NCBI RefSeq assembly: GCF_012641265.1
Contig: NZ_JABAHZ010000006.1
Coordinates: 434,001-498,000, forward strand
Reading direction: 5' to 3'
DNA length: 64,000 nucleotides
From: Chitinophaga eiseniae
Lineage (GTDB): Bacteria; Bacteroidota; Bacteroidia; Chitinophagales; Chitinophagaceae
Shown: positions 44,220-52,896 of the stretch, piece by piece
How the letters are laid out: each line of letters starts with the position of its first letter
How positions within the stretch are numbered: position 1 is the first letter of the stretch
Notes under the pieces: model-generated
Databases searched by the model: none
Told to the model about the DNA's origin: nothing
Seen by the model: the letters and a program-made list of their open reading frames with translations, nothing else
Translations under genes and position numbers: made by a program

Positions 44220-45888
44220 CGGTAACACATCCTTCTGTTGCATTTTTTACAAGTTTTGCGTACTTAAATAAGATTCCATTGGATACTTTCAATGCGGGTT
44301 GTACCCATTTTGCCCTGCGGGCAGCCAGTTCTTCATCACTCAGTTCCACATTGATAAAGTTCTTTTTTGCATCGATTTCGATGATATCATCATCTTGTAC
44401 CAGGGCTATATTACCACCTTCAAAAGCTTCGGGGGTAATGTGGCCTACCACGAATCCGTGGGTACCACCGGAGAAGCGGCCATCAGTGATGAGGGCAACG
44501 CTTTTACCTAAGCCCACGCCCATGATAGCGCTGGTAGGTTTGAGCATTTCCGGCATACCTGGTGCGCCTTTAGGACCTACGTGGCGGATGACGACGACAT
44601 CTCCCTGTTTCACTTTACCGGAGGTAATACCGGCAATCAATTCAAATTCGCCATCGAATACACGGGCAGGTCCTTTAAATCGTTCGCCTTCCTTACCAGT
44701 TATTTTGGCTACAGATCCCTGGGTGGCCAGGTTACCGTAGAGGATTTGAATATGTGCGGATGATTTCAATGGTTTTTCCAGCGGTACAATGATATCCTGT
44801 GCGTTGAAATCCAGGTCTGGTACACTTTCCAGGTTTTCGGCAATTGTTTTACCGGTAACGGTGAGACAGTGACCGTGAAGGAATCCTTTTTGCAGGAGGT
44901 ATTTCATTACCAGGGGAATACCGCCGATGTTGTGGAGGTCTTCCATGAGGTATTTACCACTTGGTTTGAGGTCGGCGATCAGCGGTGTTTTATCGCTGAT
45001 GCGCTGGAAATCATCAATGGTAATATCAACGCCTACGGATTTTGCGATAGCGATGAAATGCAGTACGGCATTGGTGCTGCCACCAGTGGCCATGATGATG
45101 GTGAGCGCGTTTTCAAATGCGTCTTTCGTCATGATGTCCCTGGGTTTAATATCTTTTTCCAGGAGCAGGCGGATGTATTTACCTGCGGCGAGGCATTCAT
45201 CCTTTTTTTCCTTGCTCAGGGCGGGGTTGGATGAGCTATAGGGCAGGCTCATACCGAGTGCTTCAATAGCAGAAGACATGGTATTAGCGGTGTACATACC
45301 TCCGCAGGCGCCGGCGCCGGGGCAGGAGTTTTGTACGATGCCTTTAAAATCGCCTTCATCGAGTTTACCGGCCATTTTCTGACCCAGTGCTTCGAAAGCG
45401 GAGATGATGTTAAGATCCTGGCCTTTATATTTTCCGGGGGCGATGGTACCGCCGTAAACCATGATAGACGGGCGATTGAGTCGACCCATGGCCATCAGGG
45501 AACCGGGCATGTTTTTATCGCAGCCTGGAACAGTAATGAGGGCATCATAATACTGCGCTCCGGCTACAGTTTCAATGGAATCAGCAATCAGATCGCGGCT
45601 TACGAGAGAGTAGCGCATACCGGGGGTACCATTGCTCATACCATCGCTGACGCCAATGGTATTAAAAATGAGTCCCACCAGGTCATTGGCCCAGACGCCT
45701 TTTTTCACGTCCTGTGCCAGGTCGTTCAGGTGCATGTTGCAGGTATTACCATCGTAGCCCATGCTAACAATACCCACCTGTGCTTTTTTCAAGTCTTCCT
45801 CTGTCAAGCCAATTCCATACAACTGTGCCTGTGCGGCTGGTTGCGTAGGATCCTGCGTAATCGTCTTGCTGTATTTATTTAATTCCAT
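44209..45888 (-). CDS. ilvD: Dihydroxy-acid dehydratase
   Basis: Iron-sulfur dehydratase for the third step of Val/Ile synthesis, 559 residues. Cluster cysteines Cys50 (GNTCNMH), Cys123 (PGCDKNMPG) and Cys195 (AGACGGMYTANTM). Also TDGRFSGGTHGFVVGH near the C-terminus. Its last codons overlap ilvB. It is separated from ilvE by a 336-base spacer. Confidence 0.97.
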   Translation of the reverse strand: MELNKYSKTITQDPTQPAAQAQLYGIGLTEEDLKKAQVGIVSMGYDGNTCNMHLNDLAQDVKKGVWANDLVGLIFNTIGVSDGMSNGTPGMRYSLVSRDLIADSIETVAGAQYYDALITVPGCDKNMPGSLMAMGRLNRPSIMVYGGTIAPGKYKGQDLNIISAFEALGQKMAGKLDEGDFKGIVQNSCPGAGACGGMYTANTMSSAIEALGMSLPYSSSNPALSKEKKDECLAAGKYIRLLLEKDIKPRDIMTKDAFENALTIIMATGGSTNAVLHFIAIAKSVGVDITIDDFQRISDKTPLIADLKPSGKYLMEDLHNIGGIPLVMKYLLQKGFLHGHCLTVTGKTIAENLESVPDLDFNAQDIIVPLEKPLKSSAHIQILYGNLATQGSVAKITGKEGERFKGPARVFDGEFELIAGITSGKVKQGDVVVIRHVGPKGAPGMPEMLKPTSAIMGVGLGKSVALITDGRFSGGTHGFVVGHITPEAFEGGNIALVQDDDIIEIDAKKNFINVELSDEELAARRAKWVQPALKVSNGILFKYAKLVKNATEGCVTDEA

Positions 45889-46224
45889 TGCTTTAGTTAT
45901 TACCGGAGTTATAGTAACCCTATTTTAAAACTTCACCACAAATTACCCGGTAGTTGCCTCATAGTCAAACCAACAATTTCCAAATTACCGGTATTCAAAT
46001 CTGCCTTTCAGTTGTCCAAACCCTTTACAGTAAAGGTTTGTGGATTTTTCGATTTACGACCTTCAAGGCAGAAAGCGTTGAGCGGAAAGCGGAAAGCATA
46101 AAGCTACCTATGTTTGCTGAAGCCCATTTACAGATATCTGGTAAAAACCCCATACATAATGGATGGTAGATATCCACTTCAATAGCTTTGTGCTTCCGGC
46201 TTTCAGCTTTCAGCTGTATATCAT
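45889..46224. other. Non-coding spacer between ilvE and ilvD
   Basis: A 336-base gap inside the operon. It holds a degenerate copy of the AGC-type inverted repeat (46096-46193), a small palindrome CCTTTACAGTAAAGG around 46022-46036, and two copies of a TTACCGG-like word near 45945-45990. No leader ORF or terminator of the ilvE-leader type is seen. A secondary promoter is possible. Confidence 0.5.
46096..46193. repeat. AGC-type intergenic inverted repeat, degenerate copy D
   Basis: GCATAAAGCTA (46096-46106) and TAGCTTTGTGC (46183-46193) form the ends, with AGC-rich tails on both sides (GCGGAAAGCGGAAAGC and GGCTTTCAGCTTTCAGC) as in copies B and C; the inner arms have diverged. Confidence 0.5.
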
Positions 46225-47127
46225 TTAGGCCAGTTGAGCTTCGCGCTGGAAGGATTTTTCCAGTACTCTGGCTTTGTAGGCCTGTTGCAGTACTTTTCCG
46301 AGTGACTGTGCCCATGGTTTACCGAATGATTGTCCGTCGAGGGAGTCGAGGCCAATTACTTCAGCGGCGGTACCGCAGAAGAAGGCGCATTCGGCTTCTT
46401 TCAGTTCAGCGATGGTAAATAATTTTTCTTCCAGTGGGATATTCAGTTCCTGGCAAAGTTCGATAACGGTGGCGCGGGTGATGCCTGGGAGGATGTTACC
46501 GGCAGGAGGAGTGTAGATTTTGCCGTCTTTTTCGAAGAAGATGTTGGCACCGGGGCCTTCTGCAACGTAACCATTCATATCGAGGAGGAGTGCTTCATCG
46601 TAGCCTTTTTCCTTTGCTTCCTGTGAGGCCAGTATTGAGTTTACGTAGAGACCGGCGGATTTGGATTCTATCTTAAAGGCTTTAGGATTAGGTCGCTCGT
46701 AGGAGGAAGTCATTACGCGCAACAGTTTTTCTCCCAGGTACGCTCCCCATTCCCATGCGCAGATCAGGATATTTGATTCCGATGCTGCTTTGAGGGTCAT
46801 GTTAGGCGGACAGAAAACCAGCGGTCGGATGTAAGCTTCTTCCATGTTATTCATCTCCAGTACTTTGTAACAGGCGGCGATCAACGCTTCGTTATCAAAT
46901 TTGTAAGGGATGTGGATCAGTTCACAAGAGCGCTGGAGGCGGTCGAAGTGTTCTTTTGCTTTAAAAATTTTCACTTCTCCGTTAGCGGTCTTGTAGGCAC
47001 GGATGCCTTCAAATACTGCGTAACCGTAGTGGAGCGATTGGCCAAACAGGTCAGTTGTAGCGGTGTTCGCTTTGGTGTACTCCCCGTTGATGTAAAGAAT
47101 GGTGTTGTCGTTGTAATAGCTATACAT
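46225..47127 (-). CDS. ilvE: Branched-chain amino-acid aminotransferase
   Basis: Class IV PLP aminotransferase, 300 residues, for the last step to Val, Ile and Leu. Lys156 in IESKSAGLYVNSILA binds PLP; HYGYAVFEGIRAY and GTAAEVIGLDSLDG are family features. First structural gene of the ilv operon, starting 33 bases after the attenuator terminator, hence directly subject to it. Confidence 0.95.
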   Translation of the reverse strand: MYSYYNDNTILYINGEYTKANTATTDLFGQSLHYGYAVFEGIRAYKTANGEVKIFKAKEHFDRLQRSCELIHIPYKFDNEALIAACYKVLEMNNMEEAYIRPLVFCPPNMTLKAASESNILICAWEWGAYLGEKLLRVMTSSYERPNPKAFKIESKSAGLYVNSILASQEAKEKGYDEALLLDMNGYVAEGPGANIFFEKDGKIYTPPAGNILPGITRATVIELCQELNIPLEEKLFTIAELKEAECAFFCGTAAEVIGLDSLDGQSFGKPWAQSLGKVLQQAYKARVLEKSFQREAQLA

Positions 47128-47159
47128 AAAATTGAAATTATACCAGGAATCTATCGTCC

Positions 47160-47193
47160 AAAAAAAAAGCCTTCCTCTTTGCGGAGGAAGGCT
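47160..47193 (-). terminator. Attenuator of the ilv operon (terminator hairpin)
   Basis: Read on the minus strand: AGCCTTCCTC / GAGGAAGGCT (10 perfect pairs) with loop CGCAAA, then eight or nine T. The 5' arm and loop segment TCCTCCG (plus-strand 47182-47188) can instead pair perfectly, 7 bases, with CGGAGGA in the last codons of the leader (plus-strand 47226-47232). Confidence 0.9.
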
Positions 47194-47222
47194 CTATATC
47201 TTGTGATTATATGCACGTTTAC

Positions 47223-47339
47223 CTATCCTCCGAACTGGTGGCTAATAATGACAACGACGATAATCACGACCTTCGTGATAGCCCAATTGAGCTGAGGTAC
47301 GATGTGATTAAGTTTTATATTGTCTTTATTTACCCACAT
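47223..47339 (-). CDS. Branched-chain leader peptide of the ilv operon (38 residues)
   Basis: Starts MWVNKDNIKLNHIVPQ and contains KVVIIVVVIIS (residues 23-33), nine Val or Ile codons in a row, ending HQFGG. The final GGA GGA codons form the antiterminator segment. A 6-bp hairpin ATCACG-CGTGAT (47263-47279) in the codons just before the Val/Ile run may be the pause structure. Position between a good promoter and a terminator, ahead of ilvE, makes attenuation by Ile/Val supply the natural reading. A longer in-frame start at 47411 would lie upstream of the promoter and is rejected. Confidence 0.88.
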   Translation of the reverse strand: MWVNKDNIKLNHIVPQLNWAITKVVIIVVVIISHQFGG

Positions 47340-47368
47340 GGAGGTGCTTGTTATTGACTGTGTTTCTA

Positions 47369-47399
47369 CAAAAGTATTCGCGAAAAAAATAAAAAACAA
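47369..47399 (-). promoter_or_regulatory. Promoter of the ilv operon, TTG-N20-TACTTTTG
   Basis: Minus strand: TTG at 47399-47397, 20 bases, TACTTTTG at 47376-47369. Matches the Bacteroidota consensus and sits 30 bases before the leader ATG. Confidence 0.8.
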
Positions 47400-47550
47400 T
47401 AACCTTCCCAATATTTCGTAAAAAATTAATCACATTAGATGTTTTTGAAAATATTTAAAAAAAGAGATCAATACTTGTTCATTTTCTAAACAATTCAATA
47501 GTTCCTTATAAATTAATCTACCAATTTTGTGTACAAAACACGGGGAAGCG

Positions 47551-47583
47551 CAAAAAAAATCCCGGTGCGGAGTGCACCGGGAT
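47551..47583 (-). terminator. Terminator of the HexNAc kinase operon
   Basis: Stem ATCCCGGTGC / GCACCGGGAT with loop ACTCC (minus strand), followed by seven T. Confidence 0.92.
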
Positions 47584-47585
47584 CT

Positions 47586-47644
47586 AAATGATTTCATTTC
47601 ATTTACTGTTCACGTTCTAAAAATGATTTCATTTTACTGTTCAC
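47586..47644. repeat. Short tandem duplication at the kinase 3' end
   Basis: AAATGATTTCATTTCATTTA.. (28 bases, 47586-47613) and AAATGATTTCATTTTACTGT.. (24 bases, 47621-47644) share ACTGTTCAC at their ends. The second copy carries the last codons and stop of the kinase gene, so the gene end has been copied just downstream. Confidence 0.7.
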
Positions 47645-48731
47645 TTGTTACGCTGATAAGCAGGCATTTGTCGATAATTTCCTGCAGTATCGCTTCTTTT
47701 TCCATGAGCCGCTGCAATAGTACCAGTTGGTTTTTAGCGCGTTCATAGTTGTGTGTCGGATGTTTAATGGGATAGTATACATCACCGTTCAGGTAATCGG
47801 TGAGGAATCTGATTCCCTGCATGTAGATCATGAACTTCCCGGCAAAGAACAGTTGTTCTTTTTCTACTTTGGTTAAAGTACCGCCAATCTCTTCGAGATA
47901 CCCCTGCATAAGGGCCTCGTAGTATTCTTCGCGGATAACGATCTGGCTGAAATCTTTTTCTTCTTCAGAAACAGGGCAAACATAGGTACGTACCATGTCG
48001 CCGAGGTCTGAGATGATTTTTCCGGGCATCAGGGTATCCAGGTCACACACACAAATACCTTCATAAGTATCCTTGTTGAGCAATACGTTATTGATTTTGG
48101 TATCGTGGTGCATCAGATGGTCCCTGAAATCGGGATTTGTTTTCAGTTGTTCATACGTTACAGCGATGTCAGAATAGCGGAGGAATTCTTCAATCATCTC
48201 TTCTGCTGCAGCTTTCCTGTCTTCCTTAGCGGTGCGGATAGCCTCCTGGAAGGCGCTGTACCGCAAGGTAAGGTTGTGAAAGTTTGGAATAGAAGCTTTA
48301 AACGGCTTCAGGTCAATTCCCGAAAGGTAACTGGCGAGGCGGCCAAACTGTTTGGCTGCTTCATACGCCTGCTTTGGGTTGTCGGCCTGGTCTACCGTTA
48401 CGGAATCCGCAATAAAAGGGATCATTCTCCAGTATTCGTTGTCAATTACAAAGAGCTCTTCCCCGTTAACCGTGGGGATCGGCGTAATAAACAGATAGCC
48501 GGGATGATGAACTGCCAGGAAATCTGCTGCCATTCTCTGGTTGGCGGCGATCACTCCTGGTTCCTTAAATACGTTTACATTGATTTTCTGTAAAACATAC
48601 TTACTGCCGTCCTGCTTTTTTTCCAGCAAAAAAGTGTTGTTGATGTGTCCTGATCCAAATCTTCGGACATTTAATCCTTCAGGCTCCAATCCGAAAGCCT
48701 GAAGGATTTTTGTGTTGGGTTTTATTTCCAT
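47634..48731 (-). CDS. NahK-like sugar 1-kinase (aminoglycoside phosphotransferase fold)
   Basis: Cytoplasmic kinase of 365 residues. It shares with bifidobacterial N-acetylhexosamine 1-kinase the order RFGSGHINNTFLL, YVLQKINVNVFK, HHDTKINNVLLN (catalytic loop), CDLDTLMPGKIISDLGDMVR (metal Asp), and GIRFLTDYLNGDVYYPIKHP. This suggests anomeric phosphorylation of GlcNAc or GalNAc. The ATG overlaps the last codons of the upstream nucleotidyltransferase by 10 bases, so both are made together and probably act in sequence. Substrate assignment is from remembered similarity, not a search. Confidence 0.8.
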   Translation of the reverse strand: MEIKPNTKILQAFGLEPEGLNVRRFGSGHINNTFLLEKKQDGSKYVLQKINVNVFKEPGVIAANQRMAADFLAVHHPGYLFITPIPTVNGEELFVIDNEYWRMIPFIADSVTVDQADNPKQAYEAAKQFGRLASYLSGIDLKPFKASIPNFHNLTLRYSAFQEAIRTAKEDRKAAAEEMIEEFLRYSDIAVTYEQLKTNPDFRDHLMHHDTKINNVLLNKDTYEGICVCDLDTLMPGKIISDLGDMVRTYVCPVSEEEKDFSQIVIREEYYEALMQGYLEEIGGTLTKVEKEQLFFAGKFMIYMQGIRFLTDYLNGDVYYPIKHPTHNYERAKNQLVLLQRLMEKEAILQEIIDKCLLISVTSEQ

Positions 48732-49624
48732 AAATTGTCTGGATATTCTCCCTTCTTAACCAGCTCGGACAAGCTGGCCTGCACGCCAGGTGCATCCTCT
48801 TTGTAAGTAACACCAAACCATTTTGCACTGGTAGGTAATACTTTTACTTCGCCTTTACCGCGACGGATAAATTCATCAGCTACAATCGGAATAAAGAATT
48901 CAGACTTAGGATTGCTGATGTTCTTATCCAGGAATTCGGTGAATAGATCCTGGCTCAATTGGAACACGCTGGGATGGAATCCCCAGAAGTTCATAGATAC
49001 CGGTGTATTGGCTGACAGCGGGTGCTTGCCACCGTCTGCGTCTTCGTACACGATTTGATCGCCGTCTTTATATATTTTAGTTCTTTCGTTGATAGCCGTG
49101 AGGTTCTGCGTAGCGCCCACTTCGCAAACGCCGCGGGATACAGAGCCATGTTCACTGATGGTTTTGCCCAGTTCATAACCTACCACACTGTATACATCTG
49201 GCTTACAGTCATTTTTCAGGAAAGCCGCCATTTTCACAAAAGAGTCGGTACCATAGAAGTCATCCGCGTTGATTACGGCAAATGGCTCATTGATGGCATT
49301 CTTCGCACAAAGGATCGCATGAGCGGTACCCCATGGCTTGGTCCTGTCGGCAGGAATGGTGTGGCTACCTACAAATGCATCCATTTCCTGGAATACATAA
49401 TCCACCTCTACACGGCCTTTCAGCTTAGGTTCAAAGATTTCTTTGAACTCTGCTGCAAAGTTTTCGCGGATAATGAACACAATTTTTCCAAAACCGGCGC
49501 TGATAGCGTCGTAAATAGAATAATCAATGATAGTTTCTCCGCTGGGGCCAAATTGCTGGATTTGCTTCAAACTGCCATAACGACTGGCCATTCCGGCCGC
49601 CAAAATCAATAAAGTCGGTTGCAT
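48722..49624 (-). CDS. Sugar-1-phosphate nucleotidyltransferase
   Basis: NTP-transferase of 300 residues. The N-terminal activation loop is LILAAGMASRYGSLKQI; FAVINADDFYG carries the metal Asp. Together with the coupled kinase gene it probably turns a salvaged hexosamine 1-phosphate into a UDP- or other NDP-sugar. Cytoplasmic. The absence of a C-terminal beta-helix domain shows it is not a GlmU-type acetyltransferase. Confidence 0.85.
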   Translation of the reverse strand: MQPTLLILAAGMASRYGSLKQIQQFGPSGETIIDYSIYDAISAGFGKIVFIIRENFAAEFKEIFEPKLKGRVEVDYVFQEMDAFVGSHTIPADRTKPWGTAHAILCAKNAINEPFAVINADDFYGTDSFVKMAAFLKNDCKPDVYSVVGYELGKTISEHGSVSRGVCEVGATQNLTAINERTKIYKDGDQIVYEDADGGKHPLSANTPVSMNFWGFHPSVFQLSQDLFTEFLDKNISNPKSEFFIPIVADEFIRRGKGEVKVLPTSAKWFGVTYKEDAPGVQASLSELVKKGEYPDNLWK

Positions 49625-49754
49625 TTTGCTGATATTAGTTTTATAATTGACAACTATTTACCTAAAATAACGGCGTTAAATTTAATCATTAAAACTATTT
49701 TCACACTTTCTTTTTGTGTAGAACACGTATTTTAAAGATTAATTAAACCGAACA

Positions 49755-51095
49755 ATGAAGAGATTACTAGTGCTGGGAGTCCTTGCCACGCAACTTTTTA
49801 CCGCTGCCAGTGCGCAGGAAAAAACAAATCCTGAAGAGATCAAAGAAAAAATGCAGTGGTTTGCTGATGCCAAACTGGGCATTTTCATCCACTGGGGCAT
49901 CTATTCTGTAAACGGAATCGATGAATCCTGGTCATTCCACAACAAAAAAATCTCTTATCCTGATTACATGCGGCAGCTGAAAGGCTTTACCGCCAGTAAC
50001 TACGATCCACAGGCCTGGGCCGACCTTATCAAGGAGTCTGGCGCCCGCTATGCGGTGATGACCACCAAACACCACGACGGAGTGGCCCTTTGGGACAGCA
50101 AATACAGCAAACTGAATGTTGCTAAGAGCACGCCAGCCAAAAGAGATGTGCTTACCCCCTTTTTTGCAGCCCTGCGGCGCGATAGTATCAAATGTGGGGC
50201 CTATTTCTCCCTGATCGACTGGAGCTACCCGGATTATCCACAGTTTTTGAAAGACAGCAACCGCTATGATATCAAAGCACAGCCCGAAAGATGGAAGAAA
50301 TTCCTCGGGTTTTACGAGGGCCAGATGGCGGAAGTAATGAACAAGTTCAACCCCGACCTATGGTGGTTTGACGGTGATTGGGAACATTCTGCCGAAGAGT
50401 GGGAAGCCCCTAAAATGCGAAAAATGCTCACCGATCATAATCCTAATACCATTATCAACGGGCGTTTACAAGGGTATGGCGACTACGACACCCCCGAACA
50501 GAACTTCCCCGTTACCCGTCCGCATTTCCACTGGTGGGAGCTTTGTATGACCATCAACAATAACTGGGGATGGCAGCCACAGGACACCAACTGGAAAACA
50601 CCCTACGAAATCATCACCATCTTCGCGGATGCCGTGGCCAATGGTGGCAACCTGCTGCTGGACATAGGCCCCCGTGCAGACGGCAGCATCCCCGATGAAG
50701 AAGTACACCTGCTCAAAGAACTGGGCGCCTGGAATAAACGCAATGGCGAGGCTATTTTCAACACCATTGGCGGTATTCCACAAGGGCATTTCTATGGTCC
50801 TACCACCCTGTCGAAAGATTCTACCACCCTTTACCTGTTCCTCGCTGCTAAAACCAGTGGTCCGATCATGGTGAAAGGATTGTCCAATAAAATTGAAAGC
50901 ATCACCGTATTGGGCAATAATACCCCGCTGTCGCATAAGGTAGTAGGTAAGATCTCCTGGAGCCCGGTACCAGGGCTGGTATACATTGATGTACCGGAAC
51001 AGGTGCAGGATAAATACGTGACTGTACTGAAAGTGAAGCTGGACAAGGCCGTGAAGCTATACAGGGGAAAAGGTGGTTTCCTTACCAACGAATAA
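49755..51095 (+). CDS. Alpha-L-fucosidase, GH29
   Basis: Exported retaining glycosidase of 446 residues. Signal peptide MKRLLVLGVLATQLFTAASA. The GH29 barrel includes LGIFIHWGIYSVNG, TTKHHDGVALWDS, and the nucleophile Asp206 in WWFDGDWEH; a C-terminal beta-sandwich follows from about residue 340. It would release fucose from glycans in the periplasm. Followed after two bases by a PLP enzyme gene. Confidence 0.95.
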   Translation: MKRLLVLGVLATQLFTAASAQEKTNPEEIKEKMQWFADAKLGIFIHWGIYSVNGIDESWSFHNKKISYPDYMRQLKGFTASNYDPQAWADLIKESGARYAVMTTKHHDGVALWDSKYSKLNVAKSTPAKRDVLTPFFAALRRDSIKCGAYFSLIDWSYPDYPQFLKDSNRYDIKAQPERWKKFLGFYEGQMAEVMNKFNPDLWWFDGDWEHSAEEWEAPKMRKMLTDHNPNTIINGRLQGYGDYDTPEQNFPVTRPHFHWWELCMTINNNWGWQPQDTNWKTPYEIITIFADAVANGGNLLLDIGPRADGSIPDEEVHLLKELGAWNKRNGEAIFNTIGGIPQGHFYGPTTLSKDSTTLYLFLAAKTSGPIMVKGLSNKIESITVLGNNTPLSHKVVGKISWSPVPGLVYIDVPEQVQDKYVTVLKVKLDKAVKLYRGKGGFLTNE

Positions 51096-51097
51096 CT

Positions 51098-51991
51098 ATG
51101 CTGCATTATAGCGACATCAGCTTAACATCTATACACACCGCATGGCTGCCGGAGCATATCTCCGCAGCCATGCTGCGTTTAGATCAGCTTCACCCGGAGA
51201 TATCCGGCAACAAATGGTTTAAATTAAAATATAATATACAGGCTGCACTGGCCGATCGCTGCAGTGGTATACTCACTTTTGGAGGTGCATACTCCAATCA
51301 TATTGCAGCTACGGCGGTAGCCTGCAAAGAAGCCGGTATTACGGGCATTGGCATTATACGCGGGGAAGAGCATCATGTCTCCGGGAACCATACCCTGCGA
51401 ACGGCTACTGCTAATGGTATGGAGCTGATCTTTGTAAGCCGGGAAGATTACCGGAAGGGGACCGCATTAGATACTTATACTTCCCTGTTTCCCGATTATC
51501 ACCTGGTTCCAGAAGGCGGGCACAACCCGTTGGGCGCCAAGGGTTGTGAAGAAATCCTGTCTATTCTCCCTACCACCCACTATACACATATACTTTGCGC
51601 CGTAGGCACCGGCACCACGCTGGCCGGACTGATCAACAGCGCTACCGGGCAACAGCAGGTGATCGGGATCCCTGTACTGAAAGGCGCCCAATACCTGGAA
51701 AGCGAGGTGAACGACCTGCTAAAACCCGGGCCCCGACCGGTCTGGACCCTGTTACACGATTTCCACGAAGGCGGTTATGCCAGGAAAACACCCGCACTCA
51801 TAGATTTTATCAATAGCTTTTATGTTCAAACAGGCATTCCAACAGATATTATTTATACAGGCAAACTGGTAAAAGCATTTCATCAATTGGCCCTGCAAGG
51901 CTATTTCCCGGACAACAGCCAGGTATTGCTGATACATACCGGCGGGCTGCAAGGCAATCTTTCCCTCCCTCCCGGCGTTTTAACCTTTTAA
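51098..51991 (+). CDS. PLP enzyme, ACC deaminase / D-cysteine desulfhydrase family
   Basis: Fold-type II PLP enzyme of 297 residues. The lysine segment is SGNKWFKLKYN, then GGAYSNHIAATA; GTGTTLAGL binds the PLP phosphate. Members of this family split D-cysteine or 1-aminocyclopropane-1-carboxylate; the substrate here is not decided by sequence. Two bases after the fucosidase stop, so translation may be coupled though no functional link is evident. Confidence 0.87.
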   Translation: MLHYSDISLTSIHTAWLPEHISAAMLRLDQLHPEISGNKWFKLKYNIQAALADRCSGILTFGGAYSNHIAATAVACKEAGITGIGIIRGEEHHVSGNHTLRTATANGMELIFVSREDYRKGTALDTYTSLFPDYHLVPEGGHNPLGAKGCEEILSILPTTHYTHILCAVGTGTTLAGLINSATGQQQVIGIPVLKGAQYLESEVNDLLKPGPRPVWTLLHDFHEGGYARKTPALIDFINSFYVQTGIPTDIIYTGKLVKAFHQLALQGYFPDNSQVLLIHTGGLQGNLSLPPGVLTF

Positions 51992-52056
51992 AAACTGTTC
52001 ATTATATTTGAACGGTAGTGTATTTTTGCCAACTTAAAGAGCTCGGAATAATCAGT

Positions 52057-52788
52057 ATGAAGCAAATTGTGCGTATAACTTTTGTTATTGGAATATTTTT
52101 ATTGACGGCATTTACAGGGAAAGCGCAGGAACAAACCTATGTTCCGCCCGTACTGCCCAACTTCGTGGCTACCATTAAAACCGGTAAAATACAACTGGAC
52201 TGGATCTCCGGCTTTACGCAAGTCAAAGAAATCGGTGTCCAGCGGTCGCTCGACAGCGTACTGAATTTTAATACCATCGGGTATGCCAGCTATCCTACCC
52301 AAACAAGGAATGCTTACCTCGATAATAAGCCCCTGCCCGGTAGTAACTATTACCGCCTGTTTATTTTATTCACCAATGGGCATTATATGTATAGTAAAAC
52401 GGTACTGGCCTTATCCGATAGCAGTATCCGCGCAGACCAGAAACTCCAATATGCCGATATCAAGGATGCCGCCAAAGGCCTCAGAGGCAAAGAGCAGGAA
52501 AACAAAGAGCCCGAAAGAGTGCAGTGGCACCCGTCAAACTATATTTATACCACCGCAGATGGTAATGTGAATATCAAATTACCAGATGCTCCGGAGAAAA
52601 AATATGCCGTAAAATTTTACGAGCCAAACGGAGCCTTCCTCTTTGATATACCAGAGGTAAAAGGACCTTTCCTGATTTTGGAAAAAGCGATTTTCCTGCA
52701 CGCAGGCTGGTTCAATTTTGAAATATTTGAGAATGGGAAAGTGCTGGAGAAGTGGAATTTGTTTATTCCGTTGAATTATAAGATGTAG
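52057..52788 (+). CDS. Unknown exported protein
   Basis: Protein of 243 residues with a signal peptide (MKQIVRITFVIGIFLLTAFT.. to GKAQ). After it come a fibronectin-like beta region (IQLDWISGFTQVKEIGVQRS, NYYRLFILFTNGHY) that resembles Bacteroidota surface modules, a charged linker (KGLRGKEQENKEPER) and a C-terminal beta domain. The end lacks a clear type IX sorting motif. Function unknown. TATATTTG (52003) and TATTTTTG (52021) are candidate -10 elements. Confidence 0.8.
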   Translation: MKQIVRITFVIGIFLLTAFTGKAQEQTYVPPVLPNFVATIKTGKIQLDWISGFTQVKEIGVQRSLDSVLNFNTIGYASYPTQTRNAYLDNKPLPGSNYYRLFILFTNGHYMYSKTVLALSDSSIRADQKLQYADIKDAAKGLRGKEQENKEPERVQWHPSNYIYTTADGNVNIKLPDAPEKKYAVKFYEPNGAFLFDIPEVKGPFLILEKAIFLHAGWFNFEIFENGKVLEKWNLFIPLNYKM

Positions 52789-52896
52789 GAGGAAAAACTT
52801 TGTATACAGGAATATACAAAGGCTGGTTCAGACGGTTTTCTAGTCCGGTCAGTCCCGCTCCAGCGGACCTCTTATCCGGAACAGTTTTTTTGTTTT

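Noticed and set aside
47223..47339. T-box or ligand riboswitch before ilvE
   Set aside because: No T-box or SAM/amino-acid aptamer motif seen; the Val/Ile-rich ORF explains the terminator better.
47340..47411. N-terminal extension of the ilv leader frame (MGRLLFFIFFANTF)
   Set aside because: It starts upstream of the promoter elements at 47369-47399, so it would not be transcribed from that promoter; the ATG at 47339 fits.
52798..52895. Hairpin CTTTGTATA/TATACAAAG and GC-rich stretch after the unknown exported gene, ending in a T-run
   Set aside because: The hairpin lacks an adjacent T tract and the stretch gives no single convincing stem, so neither a terminator nor a mobile-element end could be claimed.
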